From: Rhodospirillales bacterium
GTDB taxonomy: Bacteria; Pseudomonadota; Alphaproteobacteria; Rhodospirillales; Casp-alpha2
DNA length: 10,080 bases
Reading direction: 5' to 3'
NCBI GenBank assembly: GCA_030727885.1
Contig: JANRAT010000004.1
Location: 2,038-12,117 of the forward strand
Positions within the stretch are counted from its first letter, which is position 1. Every line of letters starts with the position of its first letter. Under the pieces are notes generated by a model, which saw nothing but the letters and a program-made list of their open reading frames with translations, did not search any database and had not been told where the DNA came from. This document shows positions 1-6,379 of this stretch, in pieces. Made by a program: the position numbers and the translations under genes.

Positions 1-1057
1 GTCTGGAAACGTAATCCGAAAGGTTTGGCATGCCGGTTGCCACTTTCGGGTCTTCCATATCAAAGATTATGGTTGTTCCTTTGTTGTCGGTACCGACAAC
101 ATTCGTCTTGCCGTTGTTAACCTGAAAGGCAGGCGGGAAGTCGAAGCGGAAATCCAGATCGGGGTGAATGAAGCTGTCACCCTTCATGAATCCTTCCTTC
201 GGGTCTTTGCCGAATTGCACGCCGTCGACCTGGGCCAGGAACGTATCACGATCCCGCTTGGCATTCGGGGGCGTTTCCTGGGCGGCAAGCTTTTTGGCCT
301 GCTGGATCCGTTCGGAGGTCCGGGGGTGGGTCGACATGACGGAATAGTTATCTCTTGGCCGGCCGTTTGCATCGGCATCGATCGCATTTTCGGCATCCAG
401 TTTGGAGAAAAAGTTTGTCAGCGCGTGCGGATCATATCCGGCTTTGCTCATGTATCGCGCGCCTAGGCTGTCGGCTTCAAGCTCCTGGGAACGGGAATAG
501 CTTTGCAGGGCGGCCTGCGCACCGTAGCCGACGACATTGCCGAGGCCGCTCGGGGCGCCGAGCACACTGCCGATAATGCCGACGGCGGTCAGGCCAAGCT
601 GGGTCGCAACCTGGGATGAATATCGCTGTGCCGTGTGTCTGGCGACGACGTGACCGATTTCGTGACCGATGACGCCGGCCAACTCTGCCTCATCTTCGCA
701 AAGTGTAACCAGGCCACGCGACACATAGACATAGCCGCCGGGCAGGGCGAAAGCGTTCACCGTGTCGTCGTTGAGCACAAAGAACTGGAATTTCTGACCC
801 GGGATTTCCGACTGTGCGACCAGTTTGTTGCCCAGTGCCGTGACATAGGCCTGCAGGGCCCGGTCGTCATAGGTGCCGCCGAATTCCTTCAGCATATTCG
901 GATGCTCTTCGGCGCCGACTTTCTGTTCATCGTCTTCTGACATGAAGCCGGTAAAGCTTTGCGCGCCGGTGGCACGGTTGGTGGTGCAGCCGGATGTCGC
1001 AAAAGCGGCTAACAGCAGGGCCGGCAATATCCAGGCGAAGGGTCTGTAACCTGTCAT
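1..1057 (-). CDS. M48 family zinc metalloprotease, lipoprotein (3' end beyond window)
   Basis: Probable periplasmic membrane-anchored zinc protease of the M48 family (BepA/LoiP-like), of the kind used in outer-membrane protein quality control. The first 352 residues are visible and the frame is still open at the left edge. A hydrophobic signal segment (residues 9-20) ends in TSGC, with Cys24 as a plausible lipidation site. The zinc motif HEIGH lies at residues 132-136 and the third ligand is probably Glu192 in ELEAD (192-196). A conserved M48 'HP' follows at His244 (STHPRTSERI). After about residue 265 comes a non-catalytic domain containing FIHPDLDFRFDFP, of unclear role. The start is ATG at 1057, with AAGGA 6 nt upstream. 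It lies 93 bp downstream of the thermonuclease-like gene on the same strand, so it could be cotranscribed or use its own promoter. Family assignment is secure; the substrate is unknown. Confidence 0.95.
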   Translation of the reverse strand, partial: MTGYRPFAWILPALLLAAFATSGCTTNRATGAQSFTGFMSEDDEQKVGAEEHPNMLKEFGGTYDDRALQAYVTALGNKLVAQSEIPGQKFQFFVLNDDTVNAFALPGGYVYVSRGLVTLCEDEAELAGVIGHEIGHVVARHTAQRYSSQVATQLGLTAVGIIGSVLGAPSGLGNVVGYGAQAALQSYSRSQELEADSLGARYMSKAGYDPHALTNFFSKLDAENAIDADANGRPRDNYSVMSTHPRTSERIQQAKKLAAQETPPNAKRDRDTFLAQVDGVQFGKDPKEGFMKGDSFIHPDLDFRFDFPPAFQVNNGKTNVVGTDNKGTTIIFDMEDPKVATGMPNLSDYVSR

Positions 1058-1085
1058 CGGTATTCCTTAATCAAAACGCTTAATG

Positions 1086-1115
1086 AGTTTACTGCAGTTG
1101 GCACATACGGCTCAA
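1086..1115 (-). promoter_or_regulatory. Candidate sigma-70-like promoter for the M48 protease
   Basis: On the minus strand TTGAGC (1115-1110) is followed, after an 18-bp spacer, by TAAACT (1091-1086), about 30 bp before the protease start. Each hexamer matches four of six consensus bases. This is only a visual match; readthrough from the upstream gene is equally possible. Confidence 0.25.
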
Positions 1116-1150
1116 TACATCGCATGCAACCAAGGCGAATGTATGGCGCG

Positions 1151-1942
1151 TCAGCGCGGCAGCAATTCAATCTGTTCCGGATGGCTGGCGCGGATCATCG
1201 GCCCGTTTCGATTGCTCAGCCAACCCCGCACGCGGACTGCGCGGCCTGTCCAGTCTTGCGGGCGTGATGGAAAGTCCTTGAACAGGTTCATGGCTTTACG
1301 GTCGAGTGATACGGTAAAATCGGTTTTCCAGTCCTGCCCGAAATTCAAATATACGGTGCCTTTGACATCAGCGACGTCGACGATCCGCCCTTCAATGATC
1401 TGAAAAGTGCCGAGCATCTTATCAAGCACCGCCGTGTCTGGGTTTCGGATGGCGTAATAATCAAGTGCCCAGATGCCGAGACGCTCCTGGCGGGCGGCGC
1501 GTTCCAGTGCCAGCATCTCGTCGACGCGACCGCGGTTGTCCGGAAAGCTGTAAACCCGGGCCATGCCTTTTCGCAGCATCGCGCCCTGAACCCATAAAGT
1601 CTCTGCGCCGTCGACACGCTGCAGATGGGCCAGCCATCGGCCGTATCTGTCCCGCCGGGAGCCGGTAAAATTAAGCGTTACATGTTTGCCGAGGATCATC
1701 TCGGCCAGCGCGTCCTTGGATTCCTGGGCCAGCGGCCAGGTCGGGTAATTCTTGCGCCCAAGCGGCAGCTTCGGTGCCTGAATGCCGACCAGCCTGATTT
1801 TATCACCGTCCTGAAACGGCGGGTCGATGATGACCGTATCGCCATCGACGATTTCCGTGACCAGGGCGGTATGTGCGGGCGCGCCAAAGGCGGGTCCGCT
1901 CAGAAACAGGATCAGGGCAAAGGCCGGGATCAATTTACGCAT
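1151..1942 (-). CDS. Secreted thermonuclease-like (SNase fold) protein with altered active site
   Basis: A 263-residue protein with a signal peptide (hydrophobic residues 5-17, likely cleavage after AFG at residue 20), so probably periplasmic or secreted. Residues 25-160 match the staphylococcal-nuclease fold: DGDT (33-36), IRLVGIQAP (49-57) and DRYGRWLAH (98-106). Compared with S. aureus nuclease, Arg35 and Arg87 are kept as Arg50 and Arg102. The Ca ligand Asp40 is replaced by Gln55 and the catalytic Glu43 by Lys58 (QAPKLPLGR instead of DTPE). My recollection is that QAPKLPLGR recurs in alphaproteobacterial homologues, so this may be a family trait. A C-terminal beta-rich segment (about 178-260, FQIIEGRIVDV...VRVRGWL) resembles an extra OB-like domain. 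The start overlaps the end of gluQRS by 8 bp, which suggests translational coupling. Whether it cuts nucleic acid is uncertain. Confidence 0.93.
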   Translation of the reverse strand: MRKLIPAFALILFLSGPAFGAPAHTALVTEIVDGDTVIIDPPFQDGDKIRLVGIQAPKLPLGRKNYPTWPLAQESKDALAEMILGKHVTLNFTGSRRDRYGRWLAHLQRVDGAETLWVQGAMLRKGMARVYSFPDNRGRVDEMLALERAARQERLGIWALDYYAIRNPDTAVLDKMLGTFQIIEGRIVDVADVKGTVYLNFGQDWKTDFTVSLDRKAMNLFKDFPSRPQDWTGRAVRVRGWLSNRNGPMIRASHPEQIELLPR

Positions 1943-2783
1943 TGGTCATGCCGGCGATCATAAGTTTGACATCATCCGGGGTGACGCCTTCATCGCGCAG
2001 TGCTTTCAATGTTTTCGATTGATCGCGTTTGGCAAGCCGTTTGCCGTCGGACCCCAGCAGCAACGGGTGATGATGATACGTCGGGACATCAAAGCCGAGC
2101 AAAGACTGCAGCAGTCGCTGGATATCGGTGGCTTCGACAAGATCCATGCCCCGCGTCACCAGCGTGACACCCTGAAGGTGATCATCAAGGGTCACGGCGA
2201 GATGATAGCTTGTCGGCGTATCTTTGCGGGCAAGTACGACATCGCCGAACTTTTCAGGCGCGGCAAGTCGTTCACCGATACCAAGATCATGCCACGTCAG
2301 GGCTTTCGTTTCGTTGAGTGCGGCTTCCATATCAAGGCGGATGGCGTGCGGCTCATGTGCGGCAATCCGAGACTGCCGTTCATCGGTGCTGAAATGCCGG
2401 CAGGTGCCGGGATAAACCGGCCCATCGGGGCCGTGCGGGGCGCCGCCGGCGGCTGTGATTTCCGCTTCGATGTCCTTGCGGGTGCAAAAACAGGGGAAGG
2501 TAAGGTTGCGAGCCTCAAGCGCAGACAGGGCATCCCGGTAAGCATCGAGATGATCGGACTGGCGACGAACCGGGGTTTCCCATTCAATCCCCAACCACGC
2601 CAGATCGGCATAAATCTGCTGCTCGAATGCAGGCCGGCAACGGGTTGGATCAATATCCTCGATTCGCACAAGGAATCGCCCGTTGGCGTCTTTGGCGGCG
2701 GCAAAAGCAAACAAGGCCGCATAAGCATGGCCAAGGTGCTGATAGCCGGTCGGGCTAGGGGCGAAACGGGTCACAATGGTCAT
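1935..2783 (-). CDS. gluQRS: Glutamyl-Q tRNA(Asp) synthetase
   Basis: A truncated paralogue of glutamyl-tRNA synthetase that lacks the anticodon-binding domain. The family attaches glutamate to queuosine at the wobble position of tRNA-Asp, in the cytoplasm. The 282-residue length is near the family norm. Class I motifs are present: HLGH (16-19) as the HIGH motif and KRLAKRD (248-254) as the KMSKS-like loop. The zinc site typical of GluQRS is seen as Cys98-x-Cys100 and Tyr124-x3-Cys128. RIEDIDPTR (40-48) and SYHLAVTLDDH (192-202) are strongly conserved Glx-synthetase segments. The start is ATG at 2783, placing RFAPSPTG at the very N-terminus as expected; the ribosome binding site is weak. It is divergent from the carboxylesterase across 97 bp and leads the thermonuclease-like gene. 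Confidence 0.97.
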   Translation of the reverse strand: MTIVTRFAPSPTGYQHLGHAYAALFAFAAAKDANGRFLVRIEDIDPTRCRPAFEQQIYADLAWLGIEWETPVRRQSDHLDAYRDALSALEARNLTFPCFCTRKDIEAEITAAGGAPHGPDGPVYPGTCRHFSTDERQSRIAAHEPHAIRLDMEAALNETKALTWHDLGIGERLAAPEKFGDVVLARKDTPTSYHLAVTLDDHLQGVTLVTRGMDLVEATDIQRLLQSLLGFDVPTYHHHPLLLGSDGKRLAKRDQSKTLKALRDEGVTPDDVKLMIAGMTNA

Positions 2784-2802
2784 GTTTCTGCTCGGTCAAC
2801 CT

Positions 2803-2830
2803 CAATGACAGCGGAAGGGGTGACAATGAC
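2803..2830. repeat. Direct repeat CAATGAC, 21 bp apart, in a divergent intergenic region
   Basis: CAATGAC occurs at 2803-2809 and again at 2824-2830, exactly 21 bp apart, about two turns of the helix. Both lie between the divergent gluQRS and carboxylesterase starts. Such spacing suits a dimeric regulator, but a 7-bp repeat can arise by chance. Confidence 0.3.
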
Positions 2831-2880
2831 GTTCTTTGTGCGCTAACACTTGTGCACCCGATTATTAGGAGCATGCAAGT

Positions 2881-3573
2881 ATGAGTGACGAAACCCCTGT
2901 GTTGCCGAAGCTCAATGGCCCTACACTTGAGCCGCTTGGTGGGCGGACCCCGAAGCAGCTGGTGGTATTGTGCCATGGTGTTGGCTCGGATGGCGACGAT
3001 TTGCTGGGGCTGGCGCCATACTTTCAGAAGGTTCTGCCGGAAGCACGGTTTGTCTCGCCACATGCGCCGTTCCAGTTTGATGGCGGGCCGATCGGTTATC
3101 AATGGTTCAGCCTGAGCGATTTCAGTCATAAAGCCCGTGCTGACGGCGTGCGTAAGGCCGCGCCGATCCTCAACGCCTATATCGACGAGCAGCTGGCGTA
3201 TCTGGGGCTGGCCGACAAGGATCTGGCGCTGATCGGCTTCTCGCAAGGCACCATGATGGCGCTGCATGCCGGACTGCGTCGCCCCAAGGCCTGCGCTGGT
3301 ATATTGGGGTATTCAGGCATGCTGGTGGACCCGGAAAGCCTGGTCGATGAAATTACCGTCAAGCCACCGGTCCTGTTATGCCATGGGCAGGTCGACGACG
3401 TTCTGCCGTTCGATTTCATGCCGGCGGCACTGGCGACGCTCCGTCAGTCCGGCGTGCCGTGTGAAGGATTGGCGCGTCCGGGGCTTGGGCACGGCCTCGA
3501 TGATGACGGCATCAAGGCCGGGATGTTCTTTCTGGCGGACGTGTTCGGGATCAATCTTTCGAGCCTTAGATAA
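2881..3573 (+). CDS. Phospholipase/carboxylesterase family alpha/beta hydrolase
   Basis: A 230-residue cytoplasmic serine hydrolase of the PF02230 family (YpfH and acyl-protein-thioesterase relatives), which hydrolyses carboxyl or thio esters; the physiological substrate is unknown. There is no signal peptide. The oxyanion-region motif is LCHGVGSDGDDL (30-41). The catalytic triad is predicted as Ser121 in GFSQG (119-123), Asp172 in HGQVDDVLP (168-176) and His204 in GLGHG (201-205). SPHAP (59-63) and YQWFSL (73-78) are also typical of the family. Length matches the family. The ATG start is preceded by AGGAG (2867-2871) at 9 nt. It is divergent from gluQRS and is followed after 97 bp by the HNH gene, which has its own ribosome binding site. 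Confidence 0.93.
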   Translation: MSDETPVLPKLNGPTLEPLGGRTPKQLVVLCHGVGSDGDDLLGLAPYFQKVLPEARFVSPHAPFQFDGGPIGYQWFSLSDFSHKARADGVRKAAPILNAYIDEQLAYLGLADKDLALIGFSQGTMMALHAGLRRPKACAGILGYSGMLVDPESLVDEITVKPPVLLCHGQVDDVLPFDFMPAALATLRQSGVPCEGLARPGLGHGLDDDGIKAGMFFLADVFGINLSSLR

Positions 3574-3670
3574 AAAACACCGCCGGTCACCAAATATTCA
3601 TACGCAATGATTTTGCATTTGCTCAATATCGTGTAATCTCATCCGTGTTGGACAGGAGATATAGTATTCT

Positions 3671-4225
3671 ATGTCGATCAACGGATACCCGGCACTGGCC
3701 CTGAATGCGGATTTTCGTCCGCTCAGCTACTTCCCCCTTTCATTGTGGTCGTGGCAGGAAGCGCTGAAGGCGGTGTTTCTGGACCGTGTCAGTGTGGTTT
3801 CCGAGTACGATATGGTGGCCCGCTCGCAAACTCAGGAATTTTACCTGCCCAGCGTCATCGCCCTCAAAGAATACGTGCCGATGAACCGCTCCCCGGCGTT
3901 TACCCGCTTCAACGTGTTCCTCAGAGACGGTTTTTCCTGTCAGTACTGCGGTTCACGTCTGGCGACTGAGGATCTGACCTTTGATCATGTTGTGCCCCGT
4001 TGCCGGGGCGGAAGAACCACATGGGAAAACGTCGTGACGGCCTGTTCGCCGTGCAATCTTACAAAGGGACACAAGCTGCCGAAACAGGCGAGAATGTTTC
4101 CAAGGCGCGAACCGGCAAGGCCGTCGTGCCACAGCCTGCAAGAGAACGGTCGTTCGTTCCCGCCAAATTTTCTGCACGAAAGTTGGCGGGATTTTCTTTA
4201 CTGGGACAGCGAACTGGAAGCCTGA
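3671..4225 (+). CDS. HNH endonuclease family protein
   Basis: A 184-residue protein with a compact zinc-stabilised HNH nuclease domain at residues 80-135. The zinc cysteines are Cys90-x2-Cys93 and Cys125-x2-Cys128. The catalytic elements are Asp106-His107 (FDHVVPRCRGG), Asn120 (TWENVVTAC) and Asn129. The N-terminal region (ALNADFRPLSYFPLSLWSWQ, residues 9-28) is a conserved block also seen in other standalone HNH proteins of this type; its job is unknown. An AGGAG (3654-3658) lies 12 nt before the ATG, a rather long spacing. No restriction, toxin, intein or phage partner is nearby, so it looks like a standalone housekeeping-type HNH rather than a defence gene. The substrate (DNA or RNA) cannot be read from the sequence. 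Confidence 0.94.
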   Translation: MSINGYPALALNADFRPLSYFPLSLWSWQEALKAVFLDRVSVVSEYDMVARSQTQEFYLPSVIALKEYVPMNRSPAFTRFNVFLRDGFSCQYCGSRLATEDLTFDHVVPRCRGGRTTWENVVTACSPCNLTKGHKLPKQARMFPRREPARPSCHSLQENGRSFPPNFLHESWRDFLYWDSELEA

Positions 4226-4283
4226 TCCGGTTGCCCTCTGGACAGTTCATCATCATTGCGGCATATCTTCATGAGACTTTTAT

Positions 4284-4289
4284 GAGGAG
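4284..4289 (+). promoter_or_regulatory. Ribosome binding site that fixes the thiol dioxygenase start
   Basis: GAGGAG sits 8 nt before ATG 4298, but only 2 nt before ATG 4292 and directly against GTG 4289. Of the three in-frame candidates, 4298 is therefore the likely start. Confidence 0.7.
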
Positions 4290-4297
4290 TGATGATC

Positions 4298-4855
4298 ATG
4301 CCCAAGTTCGACAAACAAGGTTTCATTGATGCCTGCGGTATCGCAGTGAAGGACGGTCAGGCGGCCATCCGGGAACTCGTGACCGAAGCCGTATCCGATC
4401 CGGCAGGTATTGTTAAGGAACTGGGCGAGCCGAAAAAGGCCGGCATTGATCTGCTGCATCGCTCCGCTGATCTCACGGTCATCAATTTCATCTGGTCGCC
4501 GTACATGACGCTGATCCCGCATGACCATCAGATGTTTGCCGTCATCGGTCTGTATAACGGACGCGAAGACAATGTGTACTGGAAACGTACCGATGATGGC
4601 CTCAAGGCTGCGGGTGCGGATTCCCTTGGTGTCGGCGACGTCGGCACACTGGGTCACAGCATCATCCATTCCGTGACCAACCCGCTCGGCAAGTTCACCT
4701 CGGCGATCCATGTCTATGGCGGCGATTTTTTCGAGCCGCATGAGCCGCGCACCGAATGGGATCACGAAACCCTTGAGGCGCGCCCCTGGAATGTTGAGAC
4801 GACGCGCCGCATCTTTGCCGAAGCGGAAGCCCGCTTCATGGCCTCGGTCGCTTAA
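4298..4855 (+). CDS. Cupin thiol dioxygenase-like protein (cysteine / 3-mercaptopropionate dioxygenase family)
   Basis: A 185-residue single-domain cupin that probably binds non-haem Fe(II) and oxidises a small thiol to a sulfinate, by resemblance to cysteine dioxygenase and 3-mercaptopropionate dioxygenase. Predicted iron ligands are His75 and His77 in IPHDHQMFAVIGLYNG (73-88) and His124 in GHSIIHSVTNP (119-129). The later motif IHVYGGDFF (137-145) supplies the His138 and Tyr140 of the family's Ser-His-Tyr triad. The triad serine position (two before His138) is Ala136, with a serine one residue earlier. The start is set by GAGGAG at 8 nt. The gene ends 1 bp from the end of the convergent ICL/PEP-mutase gene, leaving no room for a dedicated terminator. 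The substrate is unproven; related double-stranded beta-helix enzymes of unknown function are the alternative. Confidence 0.85.
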   Translation: MPKFDKQGFIDACGIAVKDGQAAIRELVTEAVSDPAGIVKELGEPKKAGIDLLHRSADLTVINFIWSPYMTLIPHDHQMFAVIGLYNGREDNVYWKRTDDGLKAAGADSLGVGDVGTLGHSIIHSVTNPLGKFTSAIHVYGGDFFEPHEPRTEWDHETLEARPWNVETTRRIFAEAEARFMASVA

Positions 4856-4856
4856 C

Positions 4857-5687
4857 TTACGCCTGCTTGCCGTCGCTTTCGGCAAAAATACCTGTAATCT
4901 CGGCGTGCGGGATCATGCCGTCGAGATAATCCAGGTTGCCGAAGCCAAGATCGCTGACAGCTTTGCGTACCAGACCAAGGGTCGCACACATGACGCTGCC
5001 GCCGGTCGAGATGCGTCGCACGCCCATGTGGTCAAGCTCATCCAGTGGTATGTCGAAACCCTTCATGCCGACCAGGACATTGACCGGCTTGCTGATTGCG
5101 CCCAGCACAGCTGATATCTGCTCGCGGGTTCTGAGGCCCGGCGCATACAGGCAATCCGCTCCGGCATCCTGATATGCCTTGAGACGCTTGATGCTTTCGT
5201 TCAGGGGATCCGGGTATCCGACCAGGAAGCATTCGGCGCGCGCCGTCAGCACGAAATCGATCCCGGATGCATCAATTGCTTCACGGGCGGAACGGATGCG
5301 CTCGACGGTTTCTGCAATGCTCATCAGATTTTTGCCGCCGGTCAGGCGATGATCTTCGATGCTGCCACCCCGAGCCCCGGCGTCGATCATCAGGCGGAAG
5401 GTTTCAGAGACGGCTTCAGGTGTGTCACCGTAACCGTCTTCGCTGTCAACGCTGACTGGAATGCTGACGGCTGAGGTGATCGCGTGAACTGCTTCAAGGC
5501 ATTCGTCACGGCTCAGAGCGCCTTCGTAATCCGGGCGGCCGAGTGTATAGACGATGCCGGCGCTGGTGGTGCCAAGGGTTTCGGCGCCGGCCGCAGCCAT
5601 AATCCTGGCCGAGCCGGCATCCCAGGCATTGGGCATGCGAATCATCGGCCCTTGGTGGTGTCTGTTGAGGAACTGGTCGGCTTGCAT
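4857..5687 (-). CDS. Isocitrate lyase / PEP mutase superfamily protein (PrpB-related, non-canonical)
   Basis: A 276-residue alpha/beta-barrel enzyme of the isocitrate lyase/phosphoenolpyruvate mutase superfamily, whose members make or break C-C or P-C bonds of 2-oxo acids using Mg2+. Visible signatures are RMPNAWDAGSA (17-27), the metal-binding VDSEDGYG (80-87), IEDH (110-113) and TARAE (148-152). The KRCGH loop that carries the lyase catalytic cysteine is absent; the matching stretch is RLTGGKNLM (114-122). It is therefore unlikely to be isocitrate or 2-methylisocitrate lyase, and the reaction is unknown. The start is ATG 5687, with GGGAGAG (5698-5692) at good spacing. The same frame stays open upstream to 5828, but that extension has no family similarity. 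It converges on the thiol dioxygenase. Confidence 0.92.
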   Translation of the reverse strand: MQADQFLNRHHQGPMIRMPNAWDAGSARIMAAAGAETLGTTSAGIVYTLGRPDYEGALSRDECLEAVHAITSAVSIPVSVDSEDGYGDTPEAVSETFRLMIDAGARGGSIEDHRLTGGKNLMSIAETVERIRSAREAIDASGIDFVLTARAECFLVGYPDPLNESIKRLKAYQDAGADCLYAPGLRTREQISAVLGAISKPVNVLVGMKGFDIPLDELDHMGVRRISTGGSVMCATLGLVRKAVSDLGFGNLDYLDGMIPHAEITGIFAESDGKQA

Positions 5688-5816
5688 GGTGCTCTCCCGG
5701 ATGTGTTTCTTGAAGCAGGTCGTACAGTCGCGGATAAGCAGCGTTTTGTCATTGTGAAACGCTTCGCTTATGATCGAAATGTGAATGTAATAACACCAGG
5801 TTCCTGTCGGTGGTGA

Positions 5817-5838
5817 CTGTGCCATCATGATGGCTCAG
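5817..5838. promoter_or_regulatory. Palindrome, possible operator
   Basis: A perfect 14-bp palindrome GCCATCATGATGGC (5821-5834) is flanked, after one unpaired T on each side, by CTG and CAG arms (5817-5819 and 5836-5838). The result is a 22-bp dyad with a single mismatch. It lies 130 bp upstream of the ICL/PEPM start and about 290 bp upstream of csp. It could be an operator for a dimeric regulator; which one is unknown. Confidence 0.4.
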
Positions 5839-6050
5839 GATGCGCAATATCTCAATCGTGGCCGTTGTGAACACTGCAATCGCGCAGACCATAAACATAT
5901 AATTTCATAATAAAATTCGGCCTATCTGATAAAGTGGAATTAAATTTGCTTTTATTCATTATTTATTCTATGGGTAGATGGCGTGTAGCATTTATTTCGA
6001 TTTATTAAATTAATCGCTTGCCGATTAGCTTATTTTTATCCTCTGACATT

Positions 6051-6094
6051 GCGAACGTTAATCCGAACGAACGGCCATATCGTATGGCGTTCGC
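6051..6094 (+). promoter_or_regulatory. Structured leader of the cold-shock gene (mutually exclusive hairpins)
   Basis: Just before the csp ribosome binding site, GAACG occurs three times (6053-6057, 6065-6069, 6069-6073) and each copy can pair with the single CGTTC at 6088-6092. One fold is a compact hairpin, 6068-6079 with 6083-6093: 11 pairs, one bulged G at 6073 and a TCG loop. The competing fold pairs GCGAACG (6051-6057) with CGTTCGC (6088-6094). Alternative leader folds of this kind suggest temperature-dependent control, as known for enterobacterial cspA mRNA. The transcription start is unknown, so presence of the whole element in the mRNA is inferred. Confidence 0.5.
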
Positions 6095-6125
6095 AACCAC
6101 TACTCTTTTACGAGGACTAAATAAA

Positions 6126-6335
6126 ATGGCTAAAGGTACAGTTAAATGGTTCAACCCGACCAAAGGTTTTGGATTTATTGAGCCTGAAGATGGTTCAAAC
6201 GACGCTTTCGTTCACATTTCGGCTGTCGAACGCGCCGGTCTGAGCACGTTGAACGAAGGGCAGAAAGTTTCTTACGAAATTCAAGCCGGTCAAAACGGCA
6301 AGTCTTCTGCGGAAAATTTATCCGTCATCGGTTAA
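6126..6335 (+). CDS. CspA-family cold-shock protein (RNA chaperone)
   Basis: A 69-residue cold-shock domain protein that binds single-stranded RNA or DNA and is expected to melt mRNA structure. It is full length for the family. It opens with [10 protein letters not shown] (1-10), carries RNP1 as KGFGFIE (13-19) and RNP2 as DAFVHIS (26-32). The nucleic-acid-binding aromatics Trp8, Phe9, Phe15, Phe17, Phe28 and His30 are present. The start is ATG 6126 with GAGGA (6112-6116) 9 nt upstream. The frame is open back to 6018, including an ATG at 6084 inside the leader hairpin, but neither upstream start has a ribosome binding site and the canonical N-terminus begins at 6126. Transcription probably ends at the hairpin just downstream, so the gene is monocistronic. 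Confidence 0.97.
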   Translation: MAKGTVKWFNPTKGFGFIEPEDGSNDAFVHISAVERAGLSTLNEGQKVSYEIQAGQNGKSSAENLSVIG

Positions 6336-6344
6336 TTTTGCGAT

Positions 6345-6379
6345 CCGCCGTCTTCAACTTGTTTGGAGACGGCGGTTTT
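6345..6379 (+). terminator. Rho-independent terminator of the cold-shock gene
   Basis: CCGCCGTC (6345-6352) pairs perfectly with GACGGCGG (6368-6375). The stem extends inward through TTCAA/TTGGA (one G-T pair) to a 5-nt loop and is followed by TTTT. It begins 10 bp after the csp stop codon. On the other strand the stem is not followed by a T run, so it acts in one direction only. Confidence 0.9.

Larger units (their letters stand above)
5688..6125. other. Long intergenic region between divergent ICL/PEPM and csp genes, AT-rich in its right half
   Basis: These 438 bp hold the promoters of both divergent genes. From about 5885 to 6045 the sequence is conspicuously AT-rich, rich in TTATT and AATTAA runs, unlike the GC-rich flanks. 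That fits an UP-element-like or nucleoid-protein-binding upstream region for a strongly expressed csp gene. No single sigma-70 promoter stands out. An imperfect palindrome lies at 5817-5838 and a structured leader at 6051-6094. No separate coding sequence is supported. Confidence 0.6.

Noticed and set aside
1827..2846. 339-codon plus-strand open frame
   Set aside because: It is antisense to gluQRS and the end of the nuclease-like gene. Its composition is typical of a shadow frame, while the opposite strand carries unmistakable GluQRS motifs.
3600..3625. Possible Fur-like or A/T-rich operator before the HNH gene
   Set aside because: Only partial dyad symmetry around GCAATGATTTTGC; it does not match a Fur box well enough.
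3671..4225. HNH protein as part of a defence or restriction system
   Set aside because: No methylase, helicase, toxin/antitoxin or phage gene lies next to it; neighbours are ordinary metabolic genes.
4280..4885. 201-codon minus-strand open frame
   Set aside because: Antisense to the cupin thiol dioxygenase, whose motifs and ribosome binding site are clear.
5688..5828. 47-codon N-terminal extension of the ICL/PEPM protein
   Set aside because: The extension has no family-like sequence, and a good GGGAGAG ribosome binding site precedes ATG 5687.
6018..6125. 36-codon N-terminal extension of the cold-shock protein
   Set aside because: CspA proteins begin at MAKGTVKW; the upstream starts lack ribosome binding sites and one is buried in a hairpin. 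Translation from ATG 6084 is not excluded.
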